Shown here one piece after another: positions 7,719 through 16,224 of a DNA stretch of 64,000 nucleotides (its first letter is position 1; each line of letters begins with the position of its first letter). The position numbers and the translations under genes are program-made. The notes beneath the pieces are model-generated. The model was not told where the DNA came from. It did not search any database and saw only the letters and a list, made by a program, of their open reading frames with translations. Source of the DNA: JACVRW01 sp963850205 (lineage in GTDB: Bacteria; Actinomycetota; Thermoleophilia; Solirubrobacterales; Thermoleophilaceae); contig CAWKKJ010000015.1 in the NCBI GenBank assembly GCA_963850205.1, forward strand, positions 567,632 to 631,631. Direction: 5' to 3'.

Positions 7719-8434
7719 GCTGACGCCCTCCCTTGGGCGATCGGCTGGGGCGCGGGCGCCGGCAGCGTCTTGAGCTCCTCGGGGGCGAGGGCGACCAGAT
7801 CCGGCCGCGAAACCAGGACCGCCGCCACAGCGGCCGTGGTGATCACCGCTTCGCCGATCCCGATCAGCGAGTGCACGCCGAGCATGGCCGGCAGCGACGT
7901 GCCGAGCGGGACGGTGTCGGACAGCGCCAGCTCGAACGACGTCGCCGCGGCGCCCACCATGACCGCCAGCCAGGAGACCGTGGCCACGATGCCCAGGAAG
8001 ACCGTCCTGGCGTGGGGCAGCACCTTCACCAGACCCCCGACCACCAGCCCGGCGAACAGGGCGCCGAGCACGCCCATGTTGAGCACGTTCGCCCCGAGCG
8101 CGCTGATGCCGCCGTCGGCGAACGCAAACGCCTGGACGGCGATCACGACGGCCAGGACGAGGCAGGCCAGCCAGGGTCCGAGGAGCACGGCGGCGAGGGT
8201 GGCGCCCAGGAAGTGGCCGCTTGTGCCGCCGGCGATTGGGAAGTTGAGCATCTGCGCGGCGAAGATGAACGCGGCCAGCACGCCGAGCAACGGCACGCGC
8301 GCCTCGTCCAGCTCGACGTTCGCCACCCGCAGCGCGTAGGCCATGGCGGCGATGGCAAGCACCCCGGCGATTGCGGCGACCCCGCCGCTCAGAAAGCCGT
8401 CGGGTATGTGGAGGGCCAGCGGTAGGTCAATCAT
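7715..8434 (-). CDS. cbiM: Energy-coupling cobalt/nickel transporter substrate-binding membrane protein
   Basis: CbiM is the metal-binding membrane subunit. It opens with MIDLPLALHIPDGFLS; the conserved HIPDGF stretch and a histidine at the extreme N-terminus form the Co/Ni site, although here seven residues precede the histidine instead of one. The 239-residue protein has six or more helices, including NFPIAGGTSGHFLGA, a family hallmark. The longer open frame upstream is only the shadow of the regulator gene; ATG 8434 overlaps the regulator's last 8 bases. It is the first transport gene of the operon and is presumably repressed by that regulator. Confidence 0.92.
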   Translation of the reverse strand: MIDLPLALHIPDGFLSGGVAAIAGVLAIAAMAYALRVANVELDEARVPLLGVLAAFIFAAQMLNFPIAGGTSGHFLGATLAAVLLGPWLACLVLAVVIAVQAFAFADGGISALGANVLNMGVLGALFAGLVVGGLVKVLPHARTVFLGIVATVSWLAVMVGAAATSFELALSDTVPLGTSLPAMLGVHSLIGIGEAVITTAAVAAVLVSRPDLVALAPEELKTLPAPAPQPIAQGRASA

Positions 8435-8927
8435 GCGCGTGTCTCCTCTCCGAGGATGGGTGGGGAAGCTCCTCGCGGGCGCATTCCGCGCAGAGGCCGA
8501 CGATCGGGAAGTGAGAGAAGCGCGCCTCGAAGCCGAAGTCGCTCTTGATCTGCGAGCGCACCGACTCCATGTCCTCGGGAGCGATCGCCTGCACGCTGCT
8601 GCACGAGTCGCAGACCAGGTACTCGCGCTCGCGCGCGCCCGTGAGGCCGTAGAGGCCCGGGCCGTGTCCGAGGTGGAAGTGGCGCACCAGGCCCATCTCT
8701 TCGAGCGTCTCCATGTTGCGGTAGACCGAGGCCAGATCGGAGCGCGGCAGGCGCCCGGCCAGGCCGTCGGCCACCTGCTCGGCCGAGATGGGGGCGTCGG
8801 CGGCGAACAGCGCTTCGAGCACCAGGCGCCGGGCGGACGAGACCCGGAGACCATGCGAGCGCAGGGCGTCGACGGCGGCGTCCATGTCGGCCGCCGCGAT
8901 CGACGGCCCGGTGTGGGGGGCGGTCAC
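8427..8927 (-). CDS. Fur-family metal-responsive repressor, probably nickel- or zinc-type
   Basis: The 166-residue protein has the Fur winged helix (LRVSSARRLVLEALF... DLASVYRNMETLEEMG) and a dimerisation domain with two CxxC pairs, CDSC and CAEC, for structural zinc. The C-terminus ends in RRHAHD. It is the first gene of the cbiMNQO operon and overlaps cbiM. Upstream lies a TTGC-type box resembling the Streptomyces Nur site, so I favour a nickel sensor (Nur) over Fur or Zur. The candidate sensor histidines HFHLGHG and HFP are present, but the metal cannot be decided from sequence alone. Confidence 0.85.
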   Translation of the reverse strand: MTAPHTGPSIAAADMDAAVDALRSHGLRVSSARRLVLEALFAADAPISAEQVADGLAGRLPRSDLASVYRNMETLEEMGLVRHFHLGHGPGLYGLTGAREREYLVCDSCSSVQAIAPEDMESVRSQIKSDFGFEARFSHFPIVGLCAECAREELPHPSSERRHAHD

Positions 8928-8950
8928 GGCCCGGCCGATCCTATGCCTAA

Positions 8951-8967
8951 ACGCAAGCCAGTTGCAA
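8951..8967 (-). promoter_or_regulatory. Nur-like operator upstream of the metal regulator/transporter operon
   Basis: ACGCAA-GCCAG-TTGCAA lies 24 bases before the regulator start. It fits the direct-repeat Nur box known from Streptomyces coelicolor (TTGCAA-N5-TTGCAA) except at the first two bases. A second, inverted match AGTTGCA...TACAACT spans 8960-8986. Placed in the promoter region, it suggests autorepression of the whole operon by its first gene. Confidence 0.5.
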
Positions 8968-9034
8968 TTGCGGTTCCACTACAACTGCGTCGCGCTTCCA
9001 TATCAGTGCCATTCGCGGGCACCGGGCGGTTGGA

Positions 9035-10501
9035 TCACACGACGCCGGGCACCGCCCGCACGGTGATCACAAAGCCCACGATCACGATGGCCAGGGCGGA
9101 GGCCGCCGGCAGGGCGGCGCCGATGCGGCCGTCCAGCCGCACTCGCGGCAGCACCCGGCGGGCGTAGACCACCAGCAGCCCGAGCGCGGTGAGCGTGCCG
9201 GCCAGGCCCACGCTGAAGGCCACGATCAGCAGCAGCCCGAGCGCCACCTCGTGCTGGGCGATCGCTCCGAGCAGCACCACCAGCGCCGACGGGCAGGGGA
9301 TCAGGCCGGCGGCCGCCCCCATCCCGATCAGGCTGCGCTTGGTGACCGTGTGATCGTGGTCGTGGTGGTGATGATGGCCGTGGTGGTGGTGCCCGTGGTG
9401 GTGATGATGGTGCCCCTCGCCCGGCCCGTGGCTGTGCATCGCCGCCTCCGCGCTCGGCCCGGGGTCGTCGGCCAGCGGCACGGCGCCTCCGGTGGCCGCG
9501 GCCTCCCGGCGGGCCCGCGCCCAGCGCAGGCGTGAGCGCAGCACGCCCGCGCCGATCGACACCACGAGCAGACCCGACGCGAGCGTCAGCCAGGGGTAGA
9601 GGTCCTCGGGCAGGATGTACTGCGAGAGCAGCAGCGTGACCAGGCCCAGGGCGAACACGCCCATGGTGTGGGTGACCGTGACGGTCCCTCCGAGCCACAC
9701 GGCGTGCCGCGCGGTGCCGCGCGTGCCGATCAGGTAGGCGGCCACCATCGCCTTGCCGTGGCCGGGCGAGAGCGCGTGCAGGGCTCCCCAGCCGAACGCC
9801 GCCAGCAGCAGGAGGAGCAGCACGCCCTCGCCCGAGGCGGCGTCGTCGAACACGCCGGCGAAGCCCTGGCCGCTCCCGTCACGGGTGGCCACGGTCCTCT
9901 CACCCTCGGCCCGGGGCGCCATCAGCGTCCCGTCACCGGGCTCGACCGCAAAGCCGGCCTCGCGGCGGTCCAGCGGGCTGCTCAACAGGTCCTCCGGGTA
10001 GCGGCGCAGCCCGTTGGTCGGATCGCCCGAGGGCGCGCTCGAGCGCACCGCCGTGCCCTCGCCGGGCGCGGCCACGATCGCCTTCCAGCCCACCCGGTCC
10101 GCGAAGGTCTCGTCGCGCAGCTGAACCCGCTCGCCGTCCCGCACGGTCGCCCGCAGGGGCTGCTCGAAGCGCATGGTCTTCAGGCCCGCCTGACCCTCCG
10201 GGAAGGACAGCTTGGGCTCGAGCGGCCGGAGCGCCACGCGGCGGCCGTCCACGGTCAGGCTCAGGTTGCGGCGGATCTCGGCCCGCTTGTTCGCGACGAT
10301 CTCGGCGCGGGACAGCCCGCGCTGCTCGGTGGTGGGAATCTCCGCCTCGTCGAGCACGTAGAGCACGTCCACGCGGTCTTCGGAGACCTTGACCGTGCTC
10401 AGGTGGTTGATGGAGAAGTTCCCCAGCGGATGGGCGAACGCGGCCGGCGCCAGCAGGCCGAACGCGGCCACGGTGGCGAGCAGGGCCAGGAGGCGCTTCA
10501 T
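9035..10501 (-). CDS. NicO-family nickel/cobalt transporter with secreted-type N-terminal domain
   Basis: The 488-residue protein starts with a signal peptide (MKRLLALLATVAAFGLLAP) followed by HPLGNFSINH and a roughly 200-residue beta-rich extracytoplasmic domain. The membrane part then shows ALHALSPGHGKAMVAAYLIG, the NicO signature, a cytoplasmic loop with about 20 histidines around residues 345-375, and GLIPCPSALVVLLGA. This architecture matches RcnA/NicO-type nickel/cobalt permeases; whether it imports or exports is not decided. The frame is open upstream into the TPR gene only because of an apparent indel there; ATG 10501 overlaps that gene's restored stop as ATGA. No stop or frame problem lies within it. 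Confidence 0.85.
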   Translation of the reverse strand: MKRLLALLATVAAFGLLAPAAFAHPLGNFSINHLSTVKVSEDRVDVLYVLDEAEIPTTEQRGLSRAEIVANKRAEIRRNLSLTVDGRRVALRPLEPKLSFPEGQAGLKTMRFEQPLRATVRDGERVQLRDETFADRVGWKAIVAAPGEGTAVRSSAPSGDPTNGLRRYPEDLLSSPLDRREAGFAVEPGDGTLMAPRAEGERTVATRDGSGQGFAGVFDDAASGEGVLLLLLLAAFGWGALHALSPGHGKAMVAAYLIGTRGTARHAVWLGGTVTVTHTMGVFALGLVTLLLSQYILPEDLYPWLTLASGLLVVSIGAGVLRSRLRWARARREAAATGGAVPLADDPGPSAEAAMHSHGPGEGHHHHHHGHHHHGHHHHHDHDHTVTKRSLIGMGAAAGLIPCPSALVVLLGAIAQHEVALGLLLIVAFSVGLAGTLTALGLLVVYARRVLPRVRLDGRIGAALPAASALAIVIVGFVITVRAVPGVV

Positions 10502-11815
10502 CGCAGTCCCTCCAGCGTTGTGGATGCCTGGCGGGCCTGATGGCGGCGAGAGCGCCGCTCGGCCGGCCAGTGCCGTCCGCAGCTCGGAGGCGGCACGCCC
10601 GGCGCGGCCGGCGGCCTTCGCCGCCAGGCCAGCGTGGAGGTGGTAGAGCGGCTCGCGAGTCCCGAGGCGCAGCGCGCGCTCAGACCAGGCCAGCCCCGCC
10701 TCGGGCCGGCCCGCTCGCGTGAGGGCCCAGCCCAGCGCGTCGGCGCTGCGCAGGCTGGGCGCGTCGGCCCACAGCCTGCGCCCGAGCCGCACCGCGGCGG
10801 CCGGGTCGCCGTGGGTGGCCTCGAAGACCACCAGCTCCGCATCAGGCTTGGTGCCGGCCGCCTCCAGCAGCTGCTGCTGGGCGCGCACCACGTCGAGGTC
10901 GCGAGCGGCCAGCTCGCGTGCCCCGCGGGCGGCGTCGGTGTCGGCGAGCAGGATGAGGTGGCTCGTGAGGGGAAGCCTTCCCGCCACGCTGCGGAGGCGC
11001 CGGGCGGCGCCGTCCAGGTCGCCGGCCGCGCTCTGGACCCGCGCCATACCCGCCTCCGCGGGGGCATACCCGGGCAGGCGGGCCAGCGCCTCGCGGTAGG
11101 CCGTGCGGGCCGCGGCCGGCCGGTTGCGCTGGAGCTGGAGGTCGCCGATGAGGGTCTGGAGGTAGGCGACGTTCTCGGGCGCCGCGGCGCCTGCAGACAC
11201 GGCCAGCCGCATCGACTGGAGCGCCCCTTCGAGGTCCCCGTTGAGCTCGCGGAAATAGGACACGCGCGCGTATGAGGTCAGGTTGGGCTTGGTGTCCAGC
11301 ATGCGCTGGAGGGTGCGTCCGGCGGCGTCGTAGCGGCCGAGCTCGATCTGGGCGTCGGCGACCACCGGGAGCGAGGCGGTGAGCGCCGGGGCCAGGCGAC
11401 GCGCCTCGAGGCCAAGACGCAGCTGCTCGCGGAAGTCGTGGCGGAGGCCGGCCAGCGTCCCTGCGCCCAGCACGGCGTCGAGGTTGCGCGCGTCGCTTCG
11501 CAGCGCCAGGCCGAAGCTCCTGCCGGCGCGCGAGTAGTAGGAGGGATCGCCCGTGTCGCGGGCCTTCTGCAGGTAGGCGTCGCCCAGCGAGGCGTAGCCG
11601 GGGGCGCCGGCCACGCCCTCGCGCGCCGCGCTCTGGAGAATGGCGATGCGCTGGTCGGTCGAGGCGCCCGGGGGCACGTCGGCCTCGATGCCGGCCCCGC
11701 CCTGTGGAAGGTCGATGTCGCTCGCGGGCGAGAGGGCCATGAGCGCCAGGAAGACGCACCCGAAGGCGGCCAGCGGGGCCAGAAGCTTGAGGAGATTGGG
11801 TCGGTTCGCAGTCAT
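10498..11815 (-). CDS. TPR-repeat protein, exported or membrane-anchored, one-base frame break at the 3' end
   Basis: From ATG 11815 the protein has an N-terminal hydrophobic anchor (LLKLLAPLAAFGCVFLALMAL) and then about ten TPR-like helix pairs, for example YASLGDAYLQKARDTGD and EPLYHLHAGLAAKAAGRAG. TPRs bind partner proteins. As read, the frame runs on into the NicO gene, but one base over the tail reads LSPHQARQASTTLEGLR-stop, with TGA overlapping the next ATG. One extra base near 10545 explains this; the corrected length is 438 residues. Position between DUF4331 and NicO genes suggests a three-gene cell-envelope operon. The function is unknown beyond scaffolding. Confidence 0.75.
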
Positions 11816-11906
11816 CGCCTTTGTCTCGGTCGGTCGGTGGGGCCGGCGACCCCGGCCGCCCGCCCGCCGGACTGGCGGACGGACGGCACGGGAGCCGAGG
11901 GGCTGC

Positions 11907-13364
11907 TCAGTTGGGCGGCTGCGGCACGGGAGCGTGCTGCGGCTCGATCCGCTTGAGCGTGCTGTTGAACCCGTCGTTCGCGAGCGAGACGTACGGGAAC
12001 GAGGACCGGAACGGCTTGTCGTTCTGGTCCACTCCGTCACCGAGCGGGATCTGCTTCCCGCCCTGATCGGCCGGCAGCAGGGCTCCGGCGATCACACGCA
12101 GCTCGATGTCGACGACGTCGTCAGCGAGCCGGCGGCCGTTCGGGAACCCGGCGGTGTCGCCCGCCAGGGCGCCGAAGCGGCTGGGGTTGGCGGCGGGAGC
12201 CACGCCAAGGTTGAGCTTGAGCGTGTCGGCCGCTGCCGGGTTCTTGCCGATCTGCGTGAGTCCGGGCAGGCCGGTCAAGAGCGCCTGCACGATGTCGGTC
12301 CGGTTCGTCTCCTTGATGCCCAGGTCGAACAGGGCGTTCAGGATGCGCGCCGGCTCGGGGTTGAGAGCGAACTTGCCGAAGTTCTTCGCGTCGTTGGCCG
12401 GCGACGTCGCGTTGAACTTGTCCTTCATGCCGATCGGGATGATCACCTCGTTGATGAGGGGGTTCCCGAGACGGCTCACCTGCGCCCAGCTCTTGCGGTG
12501 CGTATGCCCGCGCTTGCGCTTGGACGCGTACCGGAGCACGGAGCTGCGCTTGCGCTCGGTGGTGGCCCACACGCCGACAACGGCGTTCTTGGAGTCCATG
12601 CCGCCGACGTGCTTGCGGTCGCGCGTGACCTGACGCTCCGGCACCTGGAGCACGAACGACTTGGTGTTGTAGCCGGCCACGTCATCCTTGCCGCCGCCCT
12701 GGTTGCCGAGGCCGATGTTCGGCCGGCCGGGCTTGTCGATGTTGATCCCGTCGAAGATGGCACCGAGATCGACGAAGAACGCGTCGTCCGCCGGGATGAC
12801 GCTCGACTTGCCGCCGCCCCGAAGGGAGGTGGTGGCGCCGGCCTCGACCTGAGCGAAGTTCGGGATCGTCTTGGGCCCGATGTTGTCCGGAGCCACGGGC
12901 GCGTTGTTGGCAATGCGCTTGACGCCGGTCAGCTTGCGCTTCTTGTTGTAGGTCTCCTTGTAGAGGTCGTACGTCTGGACCAGGTTCAGGTCCGGATCGT
13001 TGATCGAGTCGACCGTCGGAGCCGCGTAGAGGAACGAGTTGGGGTTGCGGAACTTGATGTCGAAGTCCCAGCGGTAGGCCACGTCCTCGTAGCCGTCACC
13101 CGTGTTGTCGATCTTCACGTAGTAGCGGGCGTTCTCGTCCAGGGGGTAGAAGTTCGGCCCGCCGGCGGGATCCGCAAGCGGGATCCAGTTGGCGACGACC
13201 GTCAGGCTGCCCGGGGCATCCGGCGCCGTGAAGGCCCAGACGTCGGTGTTGTCCGCCGTCGGATCCTTGAGGATCCTGGGCGCTTCTCGGTGACTCGAGC
13301 CGATGCTCAGAGGCACCACGACTCCCACGGCCAGCAAGGCCGCCAGGATCGCGAGTCTCTTCAT
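11907..13364 (-). CDS. DUF4331-family secreted protein
   Basis: The 485-residue product has a signal peptide (MKRLAILAALLAVGVVVPLS) and immediately the family hallmark SSHREAP...DPTADNTDVWAF, followed by WDFDIKFRNPNSFLY and two long beta-rich repeats. The open frame reaches 13472, but ATG 13364 is preceded by a strong AAGGAGG at the right distance. DUF4331 proteins are exported; their biochemical role is not established. The downstream TPR and NicO genes run in the same direction with a 91-base gap before the TPR gene. Confidence 0.88.
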   Translation of the reverse strand: MKRLAILAALLAVGVVVPLSIGSSHREAPRILKDPTADNTDVWAFTAPDAPGSLTVVANWIPLADPAGGPNFYPLDENARYYVKIDNTGDGYEDVAYRWDFDIKFRNPNSFLYAAPTVDSINDPDLNLVQTYDLYKETYNKKRKLTGVKRIANNAPVAPDNIGPKTIPNFAQVEAGATTSLRGGGKSSVIPADDAFFVDLGAIFDGINIDKPGRPNIGLGNQGGGKDDVAGYNTKSFVLQVPERQVTRDRKHVGGMDSKNAVVGVWATTERKRSSVLRYASKRKRGHTHRKSWAQVSRLGNPLINEVIIPIGMKDKFNATSPANDAKNFGKFALNPEPARILNALFDLGIKETNRTDIVQALLTGLPGLTQIGKNPAAADTLKLNLGVAPAANPSRFGALAGDTAGFPNGRRLADDVVDIELRVIAGALLPADQGGKQIPLGDGVDQNDKPFRSSFPYVSLANDGFNSTLKRIEPQHAPVPQPPN

Positions 13365-13561
13365 GAGAGTCCTCCTTGATAATTGGGGCCAGGGGTCTCC
13401 ACCCGGGCACTCACTGGCCGGTCCTTCGCAACCACCGAGAGGACGGATCACCAAGAAAAGCGCTGCAAACAAGCCCTTTCTGCGGGAATGCCGCAGCTGC
13501 GACCGGATTGCATGAGCGAGAAGCGATCCAATACGGGGTCCGCCGCGTAAGACGTCTCTAT

Positions 13562-13975
13562 ATGCGCAGTTGGACCAACATGATCATCTTCGAGCCCCGT
13601 CAACATCAGATATGCGCGGACGTCGGCCGTCTCAAGGAGGCGCGCGACTTCGCGGACACCGCCGCCGCCGAGTTCGGCTTCGACCGCGATGCTCGCTACC
13701 AGGTCAAGCTCGCGATGAGCGAGGCCGTGACCAACGCGATCCAGCACGGTTCGGCCTCGACGGCGGACGAGATCTGGATCCGTGTCGCCGAGGAGTCGGG
13801 CGCGCTGGTGTTCGAGGTGGCCGACACCGGACGCTTCCGCCCGCGCGTGACGCGCCGGGGCGACCTGCCGGAGTCGGGGCGCGGCCTCGAGTTCATGCGG
13901 CTGCTGATGGACGACGTGGAGCTTCAGGCCGGCCGGGACGGCACGCTGCTGCGCTTCTCGAAGCGCAAGCTCTGA
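13562..13975 (+). CDS. Anti-sigma-factor-type serine kinase/ATP-binding protein (RsbW-like)
   Basis: The 137-residue HATPase_c_2 domain protein has N-box MSEAVTNAIQHG, G1 box FEVADTG and G2 box PESGRGLEFMRLL. Family members bind a stress or sporulation sigma factor, or phosphorylate an anti-anti-sigma protein. ATG 13562 and ATG 13580 are both possible; the longer open frame from 13376 has no homologous sequence. It is divergent from the DUF4331 gene with about 200 bases of shared control region. No sigma factor or STAS antagonist sits beside it, so its partner must be elsewhere. Confidence 0.82.
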   Translation: MRSWTNMIIFEPRQHQICADVGRLKEARDFADTAAAEFGFDRDARYQVKLAMSEAVTNAIQHGSASTADEIWIRVAEESGALVFEVADTGRFRPRVTRRGDLPESGRGLEFMRLLMDDVELQAGRDGTLLRFSKRKL

Positions 13976-13989
13976 GGAGAGCCCCAGGC

Positions 13990-14391
13990 TCAGCGGACCG
14001 TGACGATGCCCACCATGCCCCGCGCGGCGTGGTCGCCGACGGTGCACACCATCTCGTAGCTGCCGCTCTCGAGCCTCACCCGGCCCGACTCGGTGCGCCC
14101 GCCGGGAAAGGTCGGCGAGCCGCCGATCTCCCGGTCGCCGCGGAAGAGCTTGGCGTTGTGGGCCAGGGCGCCGGCGTTCTTCAGGGTGAGCGTCAGCCGG
14201 CCCGGCCCCTCCACCTCGATCTCGGCCGGCTCGAAGGAGTACTCCCGCGCGACGATGCGGACCGTCCCAGCGGCCGCAACGCTGACCGGCTGCGGTTCCT
14301 CCTCGGAGCGCGAGGGCGCCTCGTTGTCGCCTCCACCACAGCCGGCGCCGAGGATGGCGCATAGGCAGGCGGAGACCGCAAGGCGCCCCAT
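13990..14391 (-). CDS. Cupredoxin-domain lipoprotein (plastocyanin-like)
   Basis: The 133-residue protein has a lipobox LGAGC giving a membrane-anchored N-terminal cysteine, a Ser/Glu-rich linker, and a single cupredoxin fold. Candidate type-1 copper ligands are the histidine in GALAHNAKLF and the cysteine, histidine and methionine in MVCTVGDHAARGMVG. It probably carries electrons outside the membrane. The neighbouring divergent gene encodes a cytochrome c lipoprotein, consistent with a common electron-transfer role; their starts are only 24 bases apart. Confidence 0.82.
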   Translation of the reverse strand: MGRLAVSACLCAILGAGCGGGDNEAPSRSEEEPQPVSVAAAGTVRIVAREYSFEPAEIEVEGPGRLTLTLKNAGALAHNAKLFRGDREIGGSPTFPGGRTESGRVRLESGSYEMVCTVGDHAARGMVGIVTVR

Positions 14392-14415
14392 GGGCAGGGG
14401 ATACTATGCGCCGCC

Positions 14416-14790
14416 GTGGGCCGTTCGGTCGCCATCTGCTGCCTGCTTGTTGCCTCGATCGCCGCCGGCTGCGGCGGCGAGATCGACGTCCCCGAGGACG
14501 ACCAGGAGGCCCGCCGGGGCGCCGTCCTGTTCAACGAGCGCTGCTCCGGCTGCCACTCGCTCGACGCCGCGAACGCGTACGGGTCCAAGCCCCAGGGCCA
14601 GCTCCAGGGCGGCGAGGAGACCAACGGGCCCAACTTCAACGTGCGCAAGGAGAGCCGCGACGACGTGCTCTACGCCATTCGCAACGGCGGCTTCTCCGGT
14701 CAGATCATGCCGGCGAACATCGTGGTGGGCGACGACGCGGAGGCCGTGGCCGACTTCCTCTCGGAGTACAGCGGCAAGGAATCCCAGTAG
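14416..14790 (+). CDS. Monoheme cytochrome c lipoprotein
   Basis: The 124-residue protein starts at GTG 14416 with a lipoprotein signal ending IAAGC. The mature part has one heme-binding CSGCH (about residues 43-47) and a probable distal methionine in GQIMPANIV. The class I cytochrome c fold fits its size. It is divergent from the cupredoxin gene and followed 15 bases later by serS. An export-side electron shuttle is the likely role; the partner oxidase is not in the window. Confidence 0.88.
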   Translation: MGRSVAICCLLVASIAAGCGGEIDVPEDDQEARRGAVLFNERCSGCHSLDAANAYGSKPQGQLQGGEETNGPNFNVRKESRDDVLYAIRNGGFSGQIMPANIVVGDDAEAVADFLSEYSGKESQ

Positions 14791-14804
14791 CGTCGGTCGG
14801 GCGC

Positions 14805-16070
14805 GTGCTCGACCTCAGGCAGATCAGAGAGAACCCGGAGCCCGCCCGCGCCGCCCTCGCCCGCCGCGGCGTGGATCCCGCGCTGCTGGACGAGGCGCTC
14901 GACCTGGACGAGCGGCGCCGAGCGCTGCTGCCCGAGCTCGAGGAGCTGCGCCGCAAGAAGAACGAGGCCAGCAAGCGGATCGGGGAGCTCCAGCGCGCCG
15001 GGGAGGACGCCTCCGAGGCGATCGCCGAGGTGCGCGTGGTGTCCACGGCGGAGAAGGAGCGCGACGAGGAGCTGCGCATTGTCGAGGAGCGCCGGGAGTC
15101 CGCGCTGCTCGCGCTGCCGAACCTGCCCGACGACACGGCGCCGCTGGAGGACGAGGTCCTGCGCGAGGAGGGCGAGACGGGGGCCTCGGGGAGAAACCAC
15201 GTGGAGCTGCTCGGCTCCCACCTCGACCTGGCGACCGGCGCGGCCGTCTCCGGCTCGCGCTTCGCCTACCTGACCGGCCCGCTCGTGCGGCTTCAGCTCG
15301 CGCTCGTCCAGTGGGCCCTCGGCCTGTTGGAGGAGCGAGGGTTCGTACCGGTGGTCCCACCGGTGCTGGTCCGCGAGCGCGCGCTCGTGGGCACCGGCAT
15401 GCTGCCCGACACCGAGCAGCAGCTCTACCGGGTGCCGGATGACGACCTCTATCTGGCCGGCACCAGCGAGGTGCCGCTGGCCTCGCTGCACGCCGACCAG
15501 ATCCTGGCCGCGGGCGATCTCCCGCGCCGCTACGCGGGCCTGTCGACCTGCTTCCGGCGCGAGGCTGGAGCGGCCGGCAAGGACACGCAGGGGATCTTCC
15601 GGGTCCACCAGTTCGACAAGGTGGAGATGTTCTGCTTCGTCGAGCCCGGCGAGTCACAGGCCGAGCACGAGCGCCTGCTGGCGATCGAGGAGGAGATCCT
15701 CGGTGCGCTCGGCATCCCCTACCGGGTCGTGAACATCGCCGTCGACGACCTGGGCGCCTCCGCGGCCAAGAAGTACGACCTCGAGGCCTGGCTGCCCGGG
15801 CAGGAGCGCTTCCGCGAGCTGACCTCCTGCTCGAACACCACCGACTTCCAGTCACGCCGGCTCGATGTGCGCTACCGCCCCGCCGAGGGTCAGGGCCCGC
15901 GCCCGGTGCACACCCTGAACGGCACCGCAGTGGCGGTGGGCCGCACGATCATCGCCATCGTGGAGAACCATCAGCGCGAGGACGGCACCGTCGAGCTGCC
16001 CGCCGTCCTTCACCCGTTCGGCGCTCCGGAGACGATTCAGCCGGCGGCCGCGACGAAGGCCAGCCGGTAG
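14805..16070 (+). CDS. serS: Serine--tRNA ligase
   Basis: SerS charges tRNA-Ser. The 421-residue protein has the N-terminal coiled-coil arm (about 30-105, LLPELEELRRKKNEASKRIG), then class II motifs: GTSEVPLASLHADQI, STCFRREAGAAGKDTQGIFR with VHQFDKVEMF, TSCSNTTDFQSRR, and LNGTAVAVGRTIIAI near the end. GTG 14805 gives the normal N-terminus (VLDLRQIRENPE). The cytochrome gene stops 15 bases before it, so they may be cotranscribed. Two of the three tRNAs in this window are serine tRNAs. Confidence 0.97.
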   Translation: MLDLRQIRENPEPARAALARRGVDPALLDEALDLDERRRALLPELEELRRKKNEASKRIGELQRAGEDASEAIAEVRVVSTAEKERDEELRIVEERRESALLALPNLPDDTAPLEDEVLREEGETGASGRNHVELLGSHLDLATGAAVSGSRFAYLTGPLVRLQLALVQWALGLLEERGFVPVVPPVLVRERALVGTGMLPDTEQQLYRVPDDDLYLAGTSEVPLASLHADQILAAGDLPRRYAGLSTCFRREAGAAGKDTQGIFRVHQFDKVEMFCFVEPGESQAEHERLLAIEEEILGALGIPYRVVNIAVDDLGASAAKKYDLEAWLPGQERFRELTSCSNTTDFQSRRLDVRYRPAEGQGPRPVHTLNGTAVAVGRTIIAIVENHQREDGTVELPAVLHPFGAPETIQPAAATKASR

Positions 16071-16207
16071 GTGTAGTGCAGCTCCGGCTCGCGATGGGCC
16101 GCGAGCAGCTCCGCGGTGCCCGCCTCGAGCTCCTCGTCGTCGAAGGCGGCCAGCAGCGACATGTAGCGGCCGCGCACCATCGCGGGTTGACCGGCCAGGT
16201 CGTCCAC
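16037..16207 (-). CDS. Small hypothetical protein, possibly a methyltransferase remnant
   Basis: A 56-codon frame runs from GTG 16207 (preceded by GGGG) to TGA at 16037, antisense to the last 34 bases of serS. It reads MVRGRYMSLLAAFDDEELEA and ends HYTYRLAFVAAAG. The codon usage looks native, with third positions mostly G or C, and the end resembles the last strand of class I methyltransferases, so it may be a small gene or the leftover C-terminus of a lost one. It is divergent from the methyltransferase at 16225. Confidence 0.4.
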   Translation of the reverse strand: MDDLAGQPAMVRGRYMSLLAAFDDEELEAGTAELLAAHREPELHYTYRLAFVAAAG

Positions 16208-16224
16208 CCCCAGAGCCTACGGCC

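Noticed and set aside
8435..8990. Cobalamin riboswitch for the Cbi operon
   Set aside because: No B12-box-like sequence before cbiM; the space is filled by the regulator gene, and a Nur-like operator explains control better.
11640..13379. Plus-strand frame of 579 codons
   Set aside because: Antisense to the DUF4331 gene; no recognisable domain.
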